Below are positions 23,431 through 35,807 of a DNA stretch of 64,000 bases, one piece after another. Origin of the DNA: Yamagishiella unicocca (lineage: Eukaryota > Chlorophyta > Chlorophyceae > Chlamydomonadales > Volvocaceae); contig BDSL01000071.1 in the NCBI GenBank assembly GCA_003116995.1, positions 372,001-436,000 on the forward strand. The letters are read 5' to 3'. The notes beneath the pieces were generated by a model. It made no database searches, had not been told where the DNA came from, and saw only the letters and a list, made by a program, of their open reading frames with translations. The position numbers were made by a program, and so were the translations under genes. Each line of letters begins with the position of its first letter. Positions within the stretch are counted from its first letter, which is position 1.

Positions 23431-26088
23431 CTAGCGCAACGGTACGGCGGTACCGCATGCGGCGTTGGGCCCACCCTTGAACGGCACGTTGGGCACACCA
23501 GCGGCCTGCAACGCCAGCCGCACATCGCCGTGCGCCAGTGGCACCTCCTCCAGGTACGGTCCCTCCTCCTCCGGCAAGAACGCTTCCGAGGCGAGCGTGC
23601 ACGCCATGCTCGTCCAGTCGTCGAAGTACGACCCGTAATCCAGGTGCTCGCTCCAGTTGAGCAGCTCGTCCGCCTTCTGGTCCAACTGGCCTTCGTCCAA
23701 TTCGTCCAGGTTGAAATCCAAATCCAGTTTGCCGTCGCCGATGCCGCTGCCGGGTGGCCGGATGCCGCCGGCGCCGTCGGCGTACATCTTACGCAGCCAA
23801 TCGCGCTTCCTCTGCTTGACCATCTTGACGCGTTCCTCCCTGGAGTCCCGAAGGGAGGGACGCAGCGACAGTCACAGAAGGGACGGGGAATGCGCCACAG
23901 CGCGAAGGGTGAATCCGAGCTTTTGCAATCACTCATAATTTATCTTTCATCCCTTCAATCGTTATCATGCTGCGCTAAGGTACAAACGAGGGACCATCGG
24001 GCTTCTAGAAGCCCACCAGGGGGTGTATGGGAGCCTCCGCGCCCCCTGCCAGATGCCGAGTCGGTGTGGCAATAGCAACGGAGCTGCCACGGTCCTCAGG
24101 GGCTAACTGGGTCGACCGGCCCACTAAGCACAGCAAAGCCGTGAGGTCCATTTCCCCTACATGGCCGCAGCAGCCCGACTCACCGCCGCACCGCCGGGTT
24201 GAAGTGGAACATGGGCTGGCGCTTGAGTCGCGTCATTGTGGTGACGGGGTCCTCCTCCAGCAGCACCCGCTCCGCCACCGGCCGCCAGCCGTTGTTCTCG
24301 TACCGCTCGTACCAGCCCTTCATGCTACGCAACCCAATCGTGCCATCCGGCTTGATGTACTCCCTGAGGTATTGTGATGGGGTGCAGGGGCAGATGCAGG
24401 TGTGGACGTACCGCTCACACAGAAGCAGATCGCAGCACTCCCGAAGCGCTATCGCTACCGCTACCGCTGCTGATTCGGCTCCCCCTCCGCCATTGCTCGT
24501 TGCCCCAGGCCACCAGCTTAAAGTTCAGGAAGCGCATCCCTTGTTGCAACCGCCATCCACAACCGCCGTCTTCCGAAGCCAAGCCGGGGCGTCATGCCGT
24601 ACATCCAGAACGTAGCCGTAGCCGTACCTGTACGAATTTTCAAGTTCGAAGTCTTCCTCCTTGAAGGTGCGCTTCTTCTTCCCGGCGCTGCTGGAGCCCT
24701 TTTTCGACGACTGCGAGCTGCCCGCCACGCTGCTGCCGCCCCACCCACCGCCGCTCGCCCCCGCGGGCGGCAGCCCCAGCTGCGGCCCCGGCGGCGGCGG
24801 GGGTGGCCGGTTGTGCATCTCGCCTGCCGTGAGCCGGACCTCGTTGGCATAGTCGCGCGGCCCGAAGGCGCCAATGTCCGTGACCGGTCGGTGCGTGAAT
24901 ATCTTGTAAAACACGAGCGGCGGAAACACGGTGCCGCCCAACCGGAAGCGCACGTGGATCCCCGAGGCCGCGTCCACCAGCTGCGACTCCCGCGGATTGA
25001 TCACCTTGAGCAACTCCCGGGGGTCGCCGCGCTCCCTGGAGCCGGGCGGCAGCAGCAGCAGTAGCACGGCACCACACACACGTGCCAGCAGTGGCCAAGT
25101 CAGCAACATAAAGAAGGCGAGCAGCAGTCGCAACAGTAGGGTACAAAAGCAGATCAGCAGTAGCGGTAGTGTCGGGAGCGGAAGTGGCAGCAGCGGCGGC
25201 CTGATGGAGGCAGCCGACAGCTGGTCGCTGGATGGGGCTTCCGGGCCGGGGGACCACACCTGGTCGGGGCACCACAACAGGAGGCCCCCTCTCCGGCTCC
25301 CTGCCGGAAGTGCACCCGCCCGCGCGGCGGCAGCTGCGCAGCGCGCACCTGAACCTGATGAGATCCCGGTAGTAAACGAAGATGCGGCGGTTGCGGTACG
25401 AGCGCCAGCCCGTCTGGATGACCCTCGCGGCCATGTTGGTGCGGTAAGCCACATCGTGGTGGGTGGCCCAGTCCAGCTCCACCTTACGGATGCGGGCGCG
25501 CTGTGGGAGTGGTGCGGCGCGGCGGGAGGGATGGAGGCAGCATCGTGGGCTGTGGGCCGTGGGTCGTGCGGTGCTGCATAGCTCGCTGGTTCCGTGCCGC
25601 TGTGCGGACCGTCCGGAGTGGCTTGCGTGCGACCGCTGCAGCCATGCGCCGCCCTGTCCCTGGCAAACAACCGGTGCAAATCGCTTGCAGTATGTGAAGC
25701 ATTACTCTGGGCTCGCACGGGCCCATGTTTGTACGGAGACCGACGACGCGCGTTTTACATGATGGAGGCATGTAGTGTCAATAATGTGGAGGAGGTAGTG
25801 TGGAGCTTTGCGAAGGGTGTCATGAGTTACACGTTGACTGCGAGTTTGCAGTGGCAAGGGGAATGAACGACCGGAAGCGACTGAATCACCTTTAACCGCC
25901 GTCTAAGAAGCTCACGGTGACGCTCTTCTAGCTGCTGTTCTCACCCTAGCGAGATACTCCTTCCGCACGCGGTAGCCGCGGTACCAGCGCTGGATTGTTG
26001 TGGCAGCAAACGTCGCCAGGTAGTTGTCATTGTAAGGGGATGATACCGATGCGTCATCGCCACCAGCACCATAAGGTACAATGCCCAT
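23431..26088 (-). CDS. Two-IQ-motif protein resembling C11orf65/MFI
   Basis: Five exons join in phase: 26088-25945, 25500-25349, 25035-24628, 24363-24184 and 23839-23431, for 430 aa. The first two exons each carry an IQ calmodulin-binding motif (TIQRWYRGYRVRKEYL near residues 31-46; ARVIQTGWRSYRNRR). A conserved block follows: ERGDPRELLKVINPRES, HVRFRLGGTVFPP and VFYKIFTHRPVTDIGAFGPR, then a Pro/Gly/Ser linker and GWYERYENNGWRPVAERVL. From memory this resembles animal C11orf65 (MFI, described as a mitochondrial fission regulator); the family is widespread in ciliated organisms, so a flagellar role is equally possible. ATG 26088 is the first in frame; an alternative upstream start is not excluded. 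Confidence 0.8.
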
Positions 26089-28074
26089 CTCCGCAGACGG
26101 CAACGATGTCTCGCGCAGAGGTGGCGAATTGGGAGGTAGGGCCGCGGCTACTCCTGCATCTTTGTAAGCTGCACCCTACTTTAAATTATAAGCCGTACTG
26201 AAGGTGAGAAACACAACAGCTATTGCAATTAGCTTGCTAATACCGAATGCTCTTCGATCATCATGAATAATATCCTGCGTATTGCTCACATATGCACATT
26301 AAATGTCCCACCAACTTTGATGGTGCCTAATGGTCGGTGCAATCGAATTTGGGGCAGTTATTTAATCTCGTCCACGTTAGGCCGAGCAAGTCGTTTCGGA
26401 CTGACGAGCTGGGCCAAGGATGCAGGGTCTTACCATATTTTCTGGCCCATCACCTCGTAGCTGGTGCAATGCCTGATATTTTTTCACTTCCCTCGACGAC
26501 TTTGCCGGGTCTGGGCCCTGCCAAGGGGTTTCGAGGGGACCTACAATTGCAGCTGTTCCTGGGCTGCTCCCACGGTACTTGCACGTTGCCGTTGCGCTCC
26601 TCCTGAAGGTTAGGCCTTAGTCGAAGTCAGATCAGATATGGCGGGATTGGGAGAACAGCGGACAGCAGTACCCATTGCGGGCGAAGGCAGTGAGGCGCAG
26701 TTCGAGCTTGCAGACGTTCGTCAGGTTTTTACATGCTCCCCCAAACGGCTCCCATTCCCGCTCACTTCCTTTTCTCACACATGTTTTACCCTATGGGGCA
26801 AACCCGATTCCTTTCCTCAATCCCAGTACGGTGAACTCCAACCAGTTCCTCCCCCCGAGCGACGAAAGTGGCTTCACGTGCACCACCTACGCGGGCATGG
26901 CAACTGGAGAACCATGTCAGCAGAGGAGACCCACAGCTCCCGAATTTTGCTGACTTCCTGTCACCGCAGCGTGAACGTGTTTGGGTGCGGTTGCGGGTAC
27001 CGGTACCGTGACTTCATGTGAGCCTGGGCCCAAAACGGGCTGGGCGACCGAGGTGCTGTGCAACGACAACGTGCCCAATAAGAGCACTTCTGCGCGCTTT
27101 ACGGACGGCGGGCGCTACGTCGACATGCCCCCGGCCGTGTACGCCTGTATAGGGAGGGGTCCGACCTGCCCGCCATCTGGCTCCTGGCGGCCCCGCCGTC
27201 GCACCCCAGGCTCTGTTGTGCGACCGCCCGGCTCACTGTGTGGGCTGGCGCCTAGGCCTCGCTAATGTCCGCCTGCCTGACGCCTTCATCGAGATTGCCG
27301 GCCCTGCTGCACTTGGGACGCGCTCTTGCTGCCGAGCGCCTCCTCTTCCGTCAGGATGCAACTGCGTGAGCCCTCTGGACTCGACTAATGCCCTCCTGGC
27401 TCTTAGGGTCGGCCTGGCTTTCCCGAGCTTCCTGGGTTTCCCATGCTTGCAATCCCAAATAGAAGCCAGCGGCGGCCAGAGGCTGTGGCCCTGTGCCGTG
27501 AGCCCACGCCCTCTGGCCGCCGCTGGTATCACTTTGGGGGAGTGCTGTGTACCGGGCCCTGCACGAGGAACTAGCGGAGGCGCTAGGTAGTGCGGTCGTC
27601 ATGCTCCCGCGGCTTGTGTATTTGTTGCTAAGTAGTGCAGTCGTCACGGGCGTGCGATGGTACTGTTCTGCTGCTTAAATAAACCTTAGGACGTGCCCCA
27701 TCACTGTGAGAAACGCAATAGTTGTGTGACTTCCATGTAGTAGTGCGTCAAACCGAGTAACACGTATGAAGTTGCGCATGCATATGCCCGTAGTAACGTT
27801 TGTATCATTCTCATATTATCGAGCTGCTCCTGGCGACCAACTTATCGAGAAAAAACTGTCTGAACGACAGGCACCGTAATGAGCCCAAGCGTGAGTTGGC
27901 CTTCGGCACTAAACTTAAGAAACGTATTTGTTTTCGAACCTCTTCACAGTCAAACTGCAATTACCACAGCGTACTAGCTTACGCTGTGACCCTAGGCATG
28001 AGTCTGCCCTCATAACGTTCTTACCTTTTTCCTTGCGAGCTATTAGAATATAAGCAGTCGACATCTAGGCCGCC
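26089..28074. other. Divergent intergenic region with an unresolved possible gene
   Basis: About 2 kb between the IQ-protein and LSG1 genes. The stretch 26638-27330 (+) has peptide segments that look coding but do not splice together convincingly, for example SDESGFTCTTYAGMATG, EVLCNDNVPNKSTSARFTD and VRLPDAFIEIAGPA. It may be a small secreted Cys-containing protein or a relic. A strong hairpin lies at 27466-27526. Confidence 0.3.
27466..27526. repeat. Perfect 17-bp inverted repeat (hairpin)
   Basis: CCAGCGGCGGCCAGAGG (27466-27482) is matched exactly by its reverse complement at 27510-27526, with a 27-nt loop. Confidence 0.85.
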
Positions 28075-31000
28075 ATGGGCCGACACAATGGCACGGCCCG
28101 AAAAGCCGGAGAGCGCGTCGGCGCTCGGTTGGCGGCGAAGAACAAGAAGGTGAGGTTCGACAAATGAATTTGCATCCGTATACTCATAACTTGAAGCTTG
28201 AGGTAATGAGCGCACGGACGCGGGCTCAGGAACACCGGACTCAACGTCGATTCGGCTCCGCCGTTCCACAACCAAAGCATCCCGACGCCCTGCCTGATGC
28301 GGCTCTATCCCAAACCTCCATCCTTGTGTACACAATTCAAAACATCGCCATATACCCTATGCTTACTCAGTCTTCAACGCCGCCTCCCCTTGGCGGCAGC
28401 AGTCAGCTCCAGCTTCTCGCATACCCAGCAACACATCGAGCGCAACATCACGTCTACCTGGTCATGCTGGCGCCAGTAACCCCGCTCCGCGCACACGAGC
28501 TCTCCGTCCTTGCTATGCTCTGCTCCACCCATCCCTTGCCTTCTTTCGCGCCTGCCCATCCACCTTCCCCTTCCCCATTTCGCCCCGCAGTCCGCCGCCT
28601 GCACTTACGCCACATCCCGACCCCATCCCGCCGTCCCCCTGGGCCATTAAGCCTCGAAGGTGTATGTCCGTGAGGTCCTCCCCTTCAACCTTGTGTTGCA
28701 ACACCGATTCCCCCAACCCCCGCCCCCGCTCGCCTCGCAGACTGCCCCCACCACCCAGGCCGCTATCAGTGCCCAGTTCAAGCACACGACGGATGCGGGA
28801 CTGGGTCGTAACATGCAGAGTGTCCTGGACCGCAACGACCTGGACGAGCTGATGGCCCTGGTACGGCACACGCCCGCTGGCGCTCAAGGGGAGGGGACGG
28901 GGTCCTAGGTACCGTAGCGAATACGACTGGGTAACCGCTGATGCACCTCAGCCAGCCTTGGCGCCTGACAAGGGCGTGACGACCAAATCCAGCTGCCCAA
29001 GATCCAGAATCCGGAATCCGCGTGCGGGGGAACGTCTCATGGGGAGAGAGGGGCATGTCTGCTGGTTTCGGAGCCCTGCTGTCGGGGAAGGGCGGCGCCG
29101 CGGGACCACCGCCGACCCACATGGGGCTCAGCGGGTGGGTCGGCAGCGCGGGGCCTAGCCGGCGGACGGGCACTAGCCGCGCCTTACCTTGGACGACTGT
29201 AGCCTGTGGAGTCCGTGGAGTGGCATCCCGCCGCGCCGCAGCCCTTCACTTGCCGCACAAGAGAGCATCCAACCAACCTGAGCACCCCCCATTCCGACCC
29301 ACATCGCGCCCCTCACCTTTCCCGCCCACGTCGAGTAACCGGATCGTTTTTGCATTTCCCCCCGCCCCCCCGCCGTGGTCTTTACGGGTCTTTACGCCAC
29401 CCACCCCCCGCCGTCCCCACTCCATTCCACTCCATTCCATTCCACTCCACTCCAGGCGGACCTGGCCGACCGCGACTTCACTGCGGAGCGCGGCCAGGCG
29501 GTGGTGATCAGCACCGGCGTCATAGACCCCCTGGCGGAGGCTCGCCGGCAGGAGGAGCGGGCGGAGGCGGAGGCGCGCAATGCACATCGCCTGGCGCTGC
29601 CTAGGCGCCCTCCCTGGACTTCCGACATGACGGGAGAGCAGCTGGACGTGCAGGTGCGGTACGGCGGCGAGGGTACGGCAGGAGAGGGGCGGGGAAGGGT
29701 TAGCTGGGTGCAGAATAGCCGGTGAGGGCTGAAGGTCGGTGCAAGGGTCTTTTCGTAGTTGTTGGCGTGGATGCTGGGTTTTGGGGGAGTGTGGGTTGGG
29801 AACGCATGGGTTGAAATGCATGTGTTAGCAAGTCATGGGTTGGGAAGGTATGGGTTGGAAAGATATGGGTTGGGGAGGTATGGGTTGGGGAGATATGGGT
29901 TGGGGAGATATGGGTTGGGAAGACCTCTTCACAACCAGCGTCCTTGCATCTCCTCGTCCTCACACACCCCCTGGGAACAAAACACAGGAGCGGACGTCGT
30001 TCCTGGCATGGCGCCGCAACCTGGCTCAGCTGGAGGAGGAGGAGAAGCTGGTGCTCACGCCCTTCGAGAAGAACCTCGAGGTGTGGCGCCAGCTGTGGCG
30101 CGTGCTGGAGCGCTCGGACATCGTGGTGCAGGTGCGACCCGCGGGTCGGCGAGCAGGAGAGGAATGGGCTGGAAATGGGGCTGAGGGTCGTGCTTCCCAG
30201 CGAGGCGGTGTGGTCTTCTGCGAAGGACCGTGCTCCCGCGTTATGCGGGGGGGCGCAGTCCCGCCTTGGCCTCAACCAGTTTTCGCTCCCCTCCGCCAGT
30301 AGCATCATAACCCGCGCCCAGCCGGCCCCCTAATCCCTGAACCTTCGCACCCCAAAGACTGAACCCCAAACCTGAACCCCAACACTTCGAACCCCGAATC
30401 CCCACCTAGGTGGTCGACGCCCGCGACCCGCTGCTGTATCGCTCCGAAGACTTGGAGCTGTACGGCAGGGAGCTCCACGTGAGCAAGGGCTCCCTGTTGC
30501 TGCTCAACAAGGCGGACCTGCTGCCGCCGCACGTGAGGGTGATGTGGGCTGACTACTTTGACAAGGTGAGGATGACGACGGGAGCGCAGCGTAGTGTAGA
30601 AACGGGTAGCGTGGGGCAGGGATAGCGTAGGGCAGGGGTAGCGTAGTCGTGACCTGTTGTGACTCGGATCCGCATAATCCCCGTAATCCCCGCGAGCTAC
30701 AGAAAGGTGAAGCGTGAAGCCGACTAGGGACGCGTCGGGCCGCGAGGTTCCCTAGCAACCTGTTACCAGCCACCATCGCTATCTTGTCGCTCTTGCAAAG
30801 GTTACAGAGTTTACGCAATGCGAGTCAGAGCAGGACTCAGGGCGGCTTGCCACTGCCGCGCCTGTTCCAGCCGGCGGTGACAGCACGGCCTGCTGTTGCG
30901 GCTGCCGCTGCCGTGGATGTCAGTCACGAACTCAATGCGCACTCTACATGCTCCCTCACTCCGTCACCGCCCTCGGGGTGTCCATCTCCGCGGCTGCAGG

Positions 31001-31236
31001 CTGGCGTGGAGTACGCGTTCTGGTCCGCCTACGCCATCATCCAGGAGCAGCAGCAGCTGCGTTCCGAGGCGGCGGCTCTGGGAGTCGACATAGCCACGCT
31101 GAAGAAGCTGCTGCAGCAGCAGCAGGAGGAGCAGCAGCTGGCGCAGGAGCAGGCGCAGGCGCGGCGAGATGCCGCGGCGGCCGCCTCCGCCGGACCAGGC
31201 CCAGGATCCGCCACCGCCGCCGCCGCTGCCGCCGCC

Positions 31237-31268
<32 letters not shown>

Positions 31269-32664
31269 CAATGACCCGCGAATCCGCATTTTGGATGTGG
31301 ACGAGCTGCTGGAGCTCTTCGAGCGCAAATGCGCGGCGGCCATCGCGTCCAGCGGCCCGGACGACCCACGGGTCGCCGAGGGCCCCGAACGCCGCCACAT
31401 GGTTGGCCTCGTGGGCTACCCCAACGTTGGAAAGTCCTCCACCATCAACGCGCTCTTTGGGGCCAAGAAGACCGCCGTGGCGCCCACCCCCGGCAAGACC
31501 AAGCACTTCCAGACGCTTCATGTGTCCCCCGAGGTGATGTTGTGCGACTGCCCGGGTCTGGTCATGCCCAAGTTCGCGCGCAGTCGCGCCGAGATGGTGG
31601 CGGCGGGCGTGGTGCCCATCGACCGCCTGACCGACATCCGGCAGCCGGTCGACGTGGTGACGAGCCGCGTGGGCCGGGTGCAGCTGTCGGCGGTGTACGG
31701 CATCAAGCTGCCGGCGGCGCCGCGATACCTGCCGCCAGACACGCCGCCGACGGCCGAGCAGGCGCTCAGGTGGGTCGGTGGGTCGGTGGGTGCGTGCGAT
31801 GAGGGATGGAACTTAAGTCACCGCCTCGGATGCGTTGGAGGCGGGGGTGGGGTCGCTGGAAGCGTGTGTGAGCCCCAGCGGGAGGCTGAAGACGCTCCGC
31901 CGGGTGGCGCTTCACTCCTTACCGTTGACCTTTGCGCGATCCCTAACGAACATAACCACCACCACCACCACCGCCCGTCCCCCCTCCCCCGTGCACCTTT
32001 CGCTCCCTCCCCCCCGGCCCCCTAAAAACGCGTCGCCAGAGCCTACGCGTTGTTGCGCGGTTGGACTGCGGGCTCAGGACTCCCCGATGAGACCCGCGCC
32101 GGGCGCCAGATCCTTCGCGACTACACCACCGGCAAGCTGGTTTACTGCCTGCTGCCGCCGGGCAGCGACCCGTCCGGCTGGGTGCCCGGCGCGGACGCGA
32201 AGCCCTCGGCGGGTTCCCTTGCCGCTGTGGCGGCGGCCGCGGCAGCGGCGGGCGACAGCGAGGATGAGGGTGAGGGTGAAGGTGGTCGGGAGGGCGACGA
32301 GGACAGCAGCGAGCAGGCTGGGCCCAGCGGCGAGGGTGAGGAGCCGGCGGAGGCGGAGGACCGTACGGCTCCGGCGGCGACGTCGACGTCCGGGACGACG
32401 CCAGCGGCGGTGGCGCCGGCGACAGCGCCGGCGGTGCCGGCGCCGTTGCCCGAAGATGACCTGGACGCTGCGGACCTGGATTTGCTCCAGGGAATGGGCC
32501 TGGGGCCCAAGGGGGCGAAGCAGAAGCGGCCAGAGTACAAGTTCAACAAGAAGGCGGCGAGGAGCAAGGGCGACAGAGGGCAGCTGCGGGCGGAGGGCGG
32601 CTACGACGGGGCGGGGCTTGCGCACGGGAAGAAGGGCGGGCTGGTGCGGGTGGGGGGGAATTGA
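28075..32664 (+). CDS. LSG1: LSG1-type circularly permuted GTPase (60S ribosome maturation)
   Basis: LSG1 is a cytoplasmic GTPase that releases the export adaptor NMD3 from pre-60S subunits. Seven exons join in phase: 28075-28149, 28741-28860, 29456-29653, 29988-30131, 30410-30565, 31000-31769 and 32040-32664, giving 695 aa. The GTPase motifs appear in permuted order: VVDARDP, G4 NKAD (about residue 212), G5 WSA (about 239), then G1 GYPNVGKSS (about 370) and G3 DCPG (about 414). Family landmarks include LPRRPPWTSDM, LTPFEKNLEVWRQLWRVLER and LRDYTTGKLVYC. A Gln-rich stretch and a poly-Ala tract (GCC repeat) lie between G5 and G1. The acidic C-terminal region ends in a Lys/Gly-rich tail. Start MGRHNGTARKAG is close to the family N-terminus. 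Exon 2 is the least certain part. Confidence 0.93.
29836..29924. repeat. About 15-bp tandem repeat in LSG1 intron 3
   Basis: Roughly six copies of a TATGGGTTGGGGAGA-like unit lie between LSG1 exons 3 and 4. Confidence 0.9.
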
Positions 32665-34362
32665 GAGGAAACTGAGGCTGGAGAGGCGTGCGGAGGGGAG
32701 GGGAGAAAGGGTTCGGGAGGGTTGCTTTTCCCTTCTGTTCTGAGGGCTGGTGGCAGCGGGTGCGTGTGGGTCGCGAGGCGTTGGTGTCGGGGGACCTGTT
32801 CTGGACCTGAAAAGGCCCGAGTCGGGCAGGGACGGGTCACGGGCGTTGTTGTGGGTTGCAACGCGGGCCATGGAACCAGGGAGGGGGTATGGTACCGTGG
32901 GTAAAGGGGCTGGCGGGTGGGTGGTGGTGGTGGTGGTGGGTGAAGTGGAGAGCAAGAGGGGGAGAACGAGATAGCTGCTGGGCAGCGGGGGGCCCAGCTG
33001 CGGTATGGCCCCGACCCCGGTGTTGACGCCCAGCCCTGTACGCAAGGCGCGGCCACTTCGCAGAGCTCTGTTGGCGGACTGTCACACGGGTTTGAGCCGC
33101 TGATGCTGGCGGCTCCGCCACAGCGTTAGAGTTGCACGACGTTGTACGACAAACCTGTTGAGTGGTGTCGGTTGTGTCGTTAGGGTTACCGTTACCTTCG
33201 TCGCGGCGTCTGTGCTGTTGCTTATTTTAGAGGTGTGAGCTAAGCGCCTCCTGGGTACCCGGGTTGCCGTTGCGACGAGCGCTACAGCCTGTTGGACGTC
33301 AGACCTCAGATCACGATGTTGCTGGGCATGTTTGGGATGTGTAGTGGTGGTGCTGGCGCAGAGAGGAAAGCTCGGGGACCAAAGCCGCGCCTGGGTGTAC
33401 CTTGTACCTGCAGCTTGTACCTTGCGCCGCGTACCGCGTAGCGGTACCAATAAAATACGTGTGGAGAGCTGTTGTCGTTCGCATTGCGCCGCAGTGCAGC
33501 GCAGTGCCGCCGCCTGTTGGGTCGGCCGAGCCGGCCGGTTTACCGTCTTTTGTGCTGGCTGGCATGAGAGCCTCCACACGTCCTGAAAGGCCCTAGCTCT
33601 CCTTGGTGCCCTTGACCAGCTGTGAAATGAAGTTGCTCTTGTTGGTCTGGAAGTGGACGATCCGACGAGGTCGTCATCACGAGGTCCGCAGTCATCACGA
33701 CACCAGCAATGCGCAAAAGCTGCGGAAGGGAAAGGCTCAAGCGCACTGGTTGCATTCGCTGTTGGGGACCCTGGGAGGAGGCGGTAGCTTACTAATGGGC
33801 GAGGTCCAGGTGGAGGAGTTTCAGGCATGTGTTACACCGCCAGTCATGGCAGCACCAACAGGCGCCTCCAGCTGCTCTCCACGCAGGCAGCCCTTTATTC
33901 GTTGTGAGGGCGGCAACCTAGTGCGCCCGCCCCCGCGCCCGGCATATCATGCTCAGTCGGTGCCGATGCCTCCAATGAGCCTCGCTGCTGGAACTTGAAC
34001 GCATGTACACGTATGCGCTGCCCTCGGGCGCTTCTTCAGCTTGGCCTGTCCTCGGGCACGGTCGGCGTAGGTTACCTCGTTGCCGTGCGGACTAGACAAT
34101 AAATAAAACTCACACCCGAGTGGCCGTCCGTCGTACCATCACCCGAACTGCCGTACGATCGCACTCATTTCATTGGATGTTCCCAACGTAGGATGGCTAC
34201 TATCTTTTTCCGGTGTACCCGCCGTAGCCCGAAGCTGGCACGGTAACCAAACGCGTTCCGACGCTGCGCGCTGCCACTGGGACCGCCAGAACACATGCCA
34301 CGCAAAGCAGGGCGCAGCGGCAACACCGTTCCCAGCCGCGGACACAGCGACAGGAACAGGAC
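32665..34362. other. Convergent intergenic region
   Basis: This lies between LSG1 and the second ORF of the bZIP locus. No convincing exon. AATAAA-like motifs near 33449 (+) and 33890 (-) could belong to the facing 3' UTRs, but this is not shown. Confidence 0.4.
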
Positions 34363-35736
34363 TTATTCCCGCATCGCCCACACGCGCGGCGTATCCTTTA
34401 CGAACACGCAGCGCGCCGATTGCAGCAAGCTGCTAGGTGGCCCCACGCACTCCAAAGCCGGATCCCCGCTCATGGTGATTGACTCCAGGCCACGTGTGCT
34501 CGCAATGACACAAGAGACCGACCAAAAAAATGACCCCAATAAACAGCACCCATGCCCACGACACGCCGCCATAACGCCAGGTCACCTTTGTCCGCCCGGC
34601 TTCGTTTTGGACCTTACCTTACGCAGACCCGCGCAGGTGTCTGTACAGTGGGTGGCACACGGCCTGCAGTGGGACCAGCCTCCCCCTCCTCGCATCGAGC
34701 GCCAGAGGCCCCATGCACGAACACACTCCACCAACAAGTTTAAACCGCTCTTCACACTTCGCATGCCCTCTCCATTGGGATGATCAGCACCATGCAAATG
34801 CAGGACACGGCTGCAAGAGCCTCCGCGACAATCCTGCGGAGAAGCCCCCGCCACCGCCGGAGGCCTCTGCGCTAGGTGCCATCAACACGTTGCGGGCCGC
34901 ACCAGCTGCCATACCTGTAGGTAGGGAGCAGCGAAATGCACCGCAGCCGCAAGCCATACCCCGTCAAGACCCCCACCGTGTAGTGGACCAGGTCCCCCCT
35001 CATCAGCGTCAACATCGCATGGCGGCACCAGTGAACATGTGCCAGCATGTCGGTATACTTTTGTGATGCAAAGTAGGCGTTCTCTCCCTTCCAGTCGTTA
35101 AAGCCTCCTCAAATTGAACCGAAAGGGCCCGCCAGAGCGCTGCTGCCATCCGCCCAGAGCACGCCACCGCCAGACAGCCTCCAATTGCGTGGGCTTGCTG
35201 CTGCTCCTGTATGACCCGTGCAGCCCCAGGTTCCACACGGCTTGGAAGGCAGCCCCGGGCCAGGTGCGCAGCCGCACCAGCGGGCACTTCCTATATGACG
35301 GTTCGCCTCATGATGTACGCCCAATCCCAATTCGCAGAACCCGTACGTGCTGGGGGTGTCATAAATGGATGTACAGCAATGTGCCCCCTTCCTCGGCGTT
35401 GCCACAACCTACGTGGGATGCCGCGGAAAAAACACGTTCGGACGCCCGACCTTCCATCCGAGCGGCGGAGCTCCTGCCTCCCTATCGTTGCTCATATCTC
35501 CTGCCTCCCAACTCCGCCGCTTCTGAACACCAGCAGCCGTTCCCGCGAAGCGGCATGGCCGCTCGCAATCTCATACCTTTCCTTACACACTGCGTGTGCT
35601 CCCACGCCCTCCTAACACCTGACCGCAGGCTAACAGACGCACACCTGCGCTTTCTGTACGGAACTACCCTATTTTTCTCGCTGCTCCATCTTTCCGAAAA
35701 GTCAAAAGGCGCAGAAGAGCCTTCCTGGCCAGCCAT
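34363..35736 (-). CDS. Unrecognised spliced ORF immediately downstream of the bZIP ORF
   Basis: I do not recognise this protein. Three C-terminal exons are well supported by splice signals and phase: 35104-34915 (FNDWKGENAYFASQKYTDML, then HWCRHAMLTLMRGD), 34810-34618 (HLHGADHPNGEGMRSVKSG, ending at a strong AAG|GTAAGG donor) and 34482-34363 (ITMSGDPALECVGPP, ending VWAMRE-stop). Two upstream exons also fit: 35736-35645 (MAGQEGSSAPFDF) and 35290-35163 (KCPLVRLRTWPGAAF). The last of these requires a 58-bp intron, shorter than any other here, so the model may be wrong there. The total would be 240 aa. The ATG is only 71 nt past the bZIP stop, so this may be a second cistron or the tail of an alternatively spliced bZIP transcript. 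Confidence 0.4.
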
Positions 35737-35807
35737 TCGTTGGCATCAGTTCGATCCGTGTCACCCAGCAGGTGGCTTCTGCGGGCGCCCCATACAGAGG
35801 GCCCCCG

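Noticed and set aside
30784..32025. A single 413-codon frame as LSG1 exon 6
   Set aside because: It reads through introns at both ends. The NKAD-to-WSA spacing and the phase show the exon is 31000-31769.
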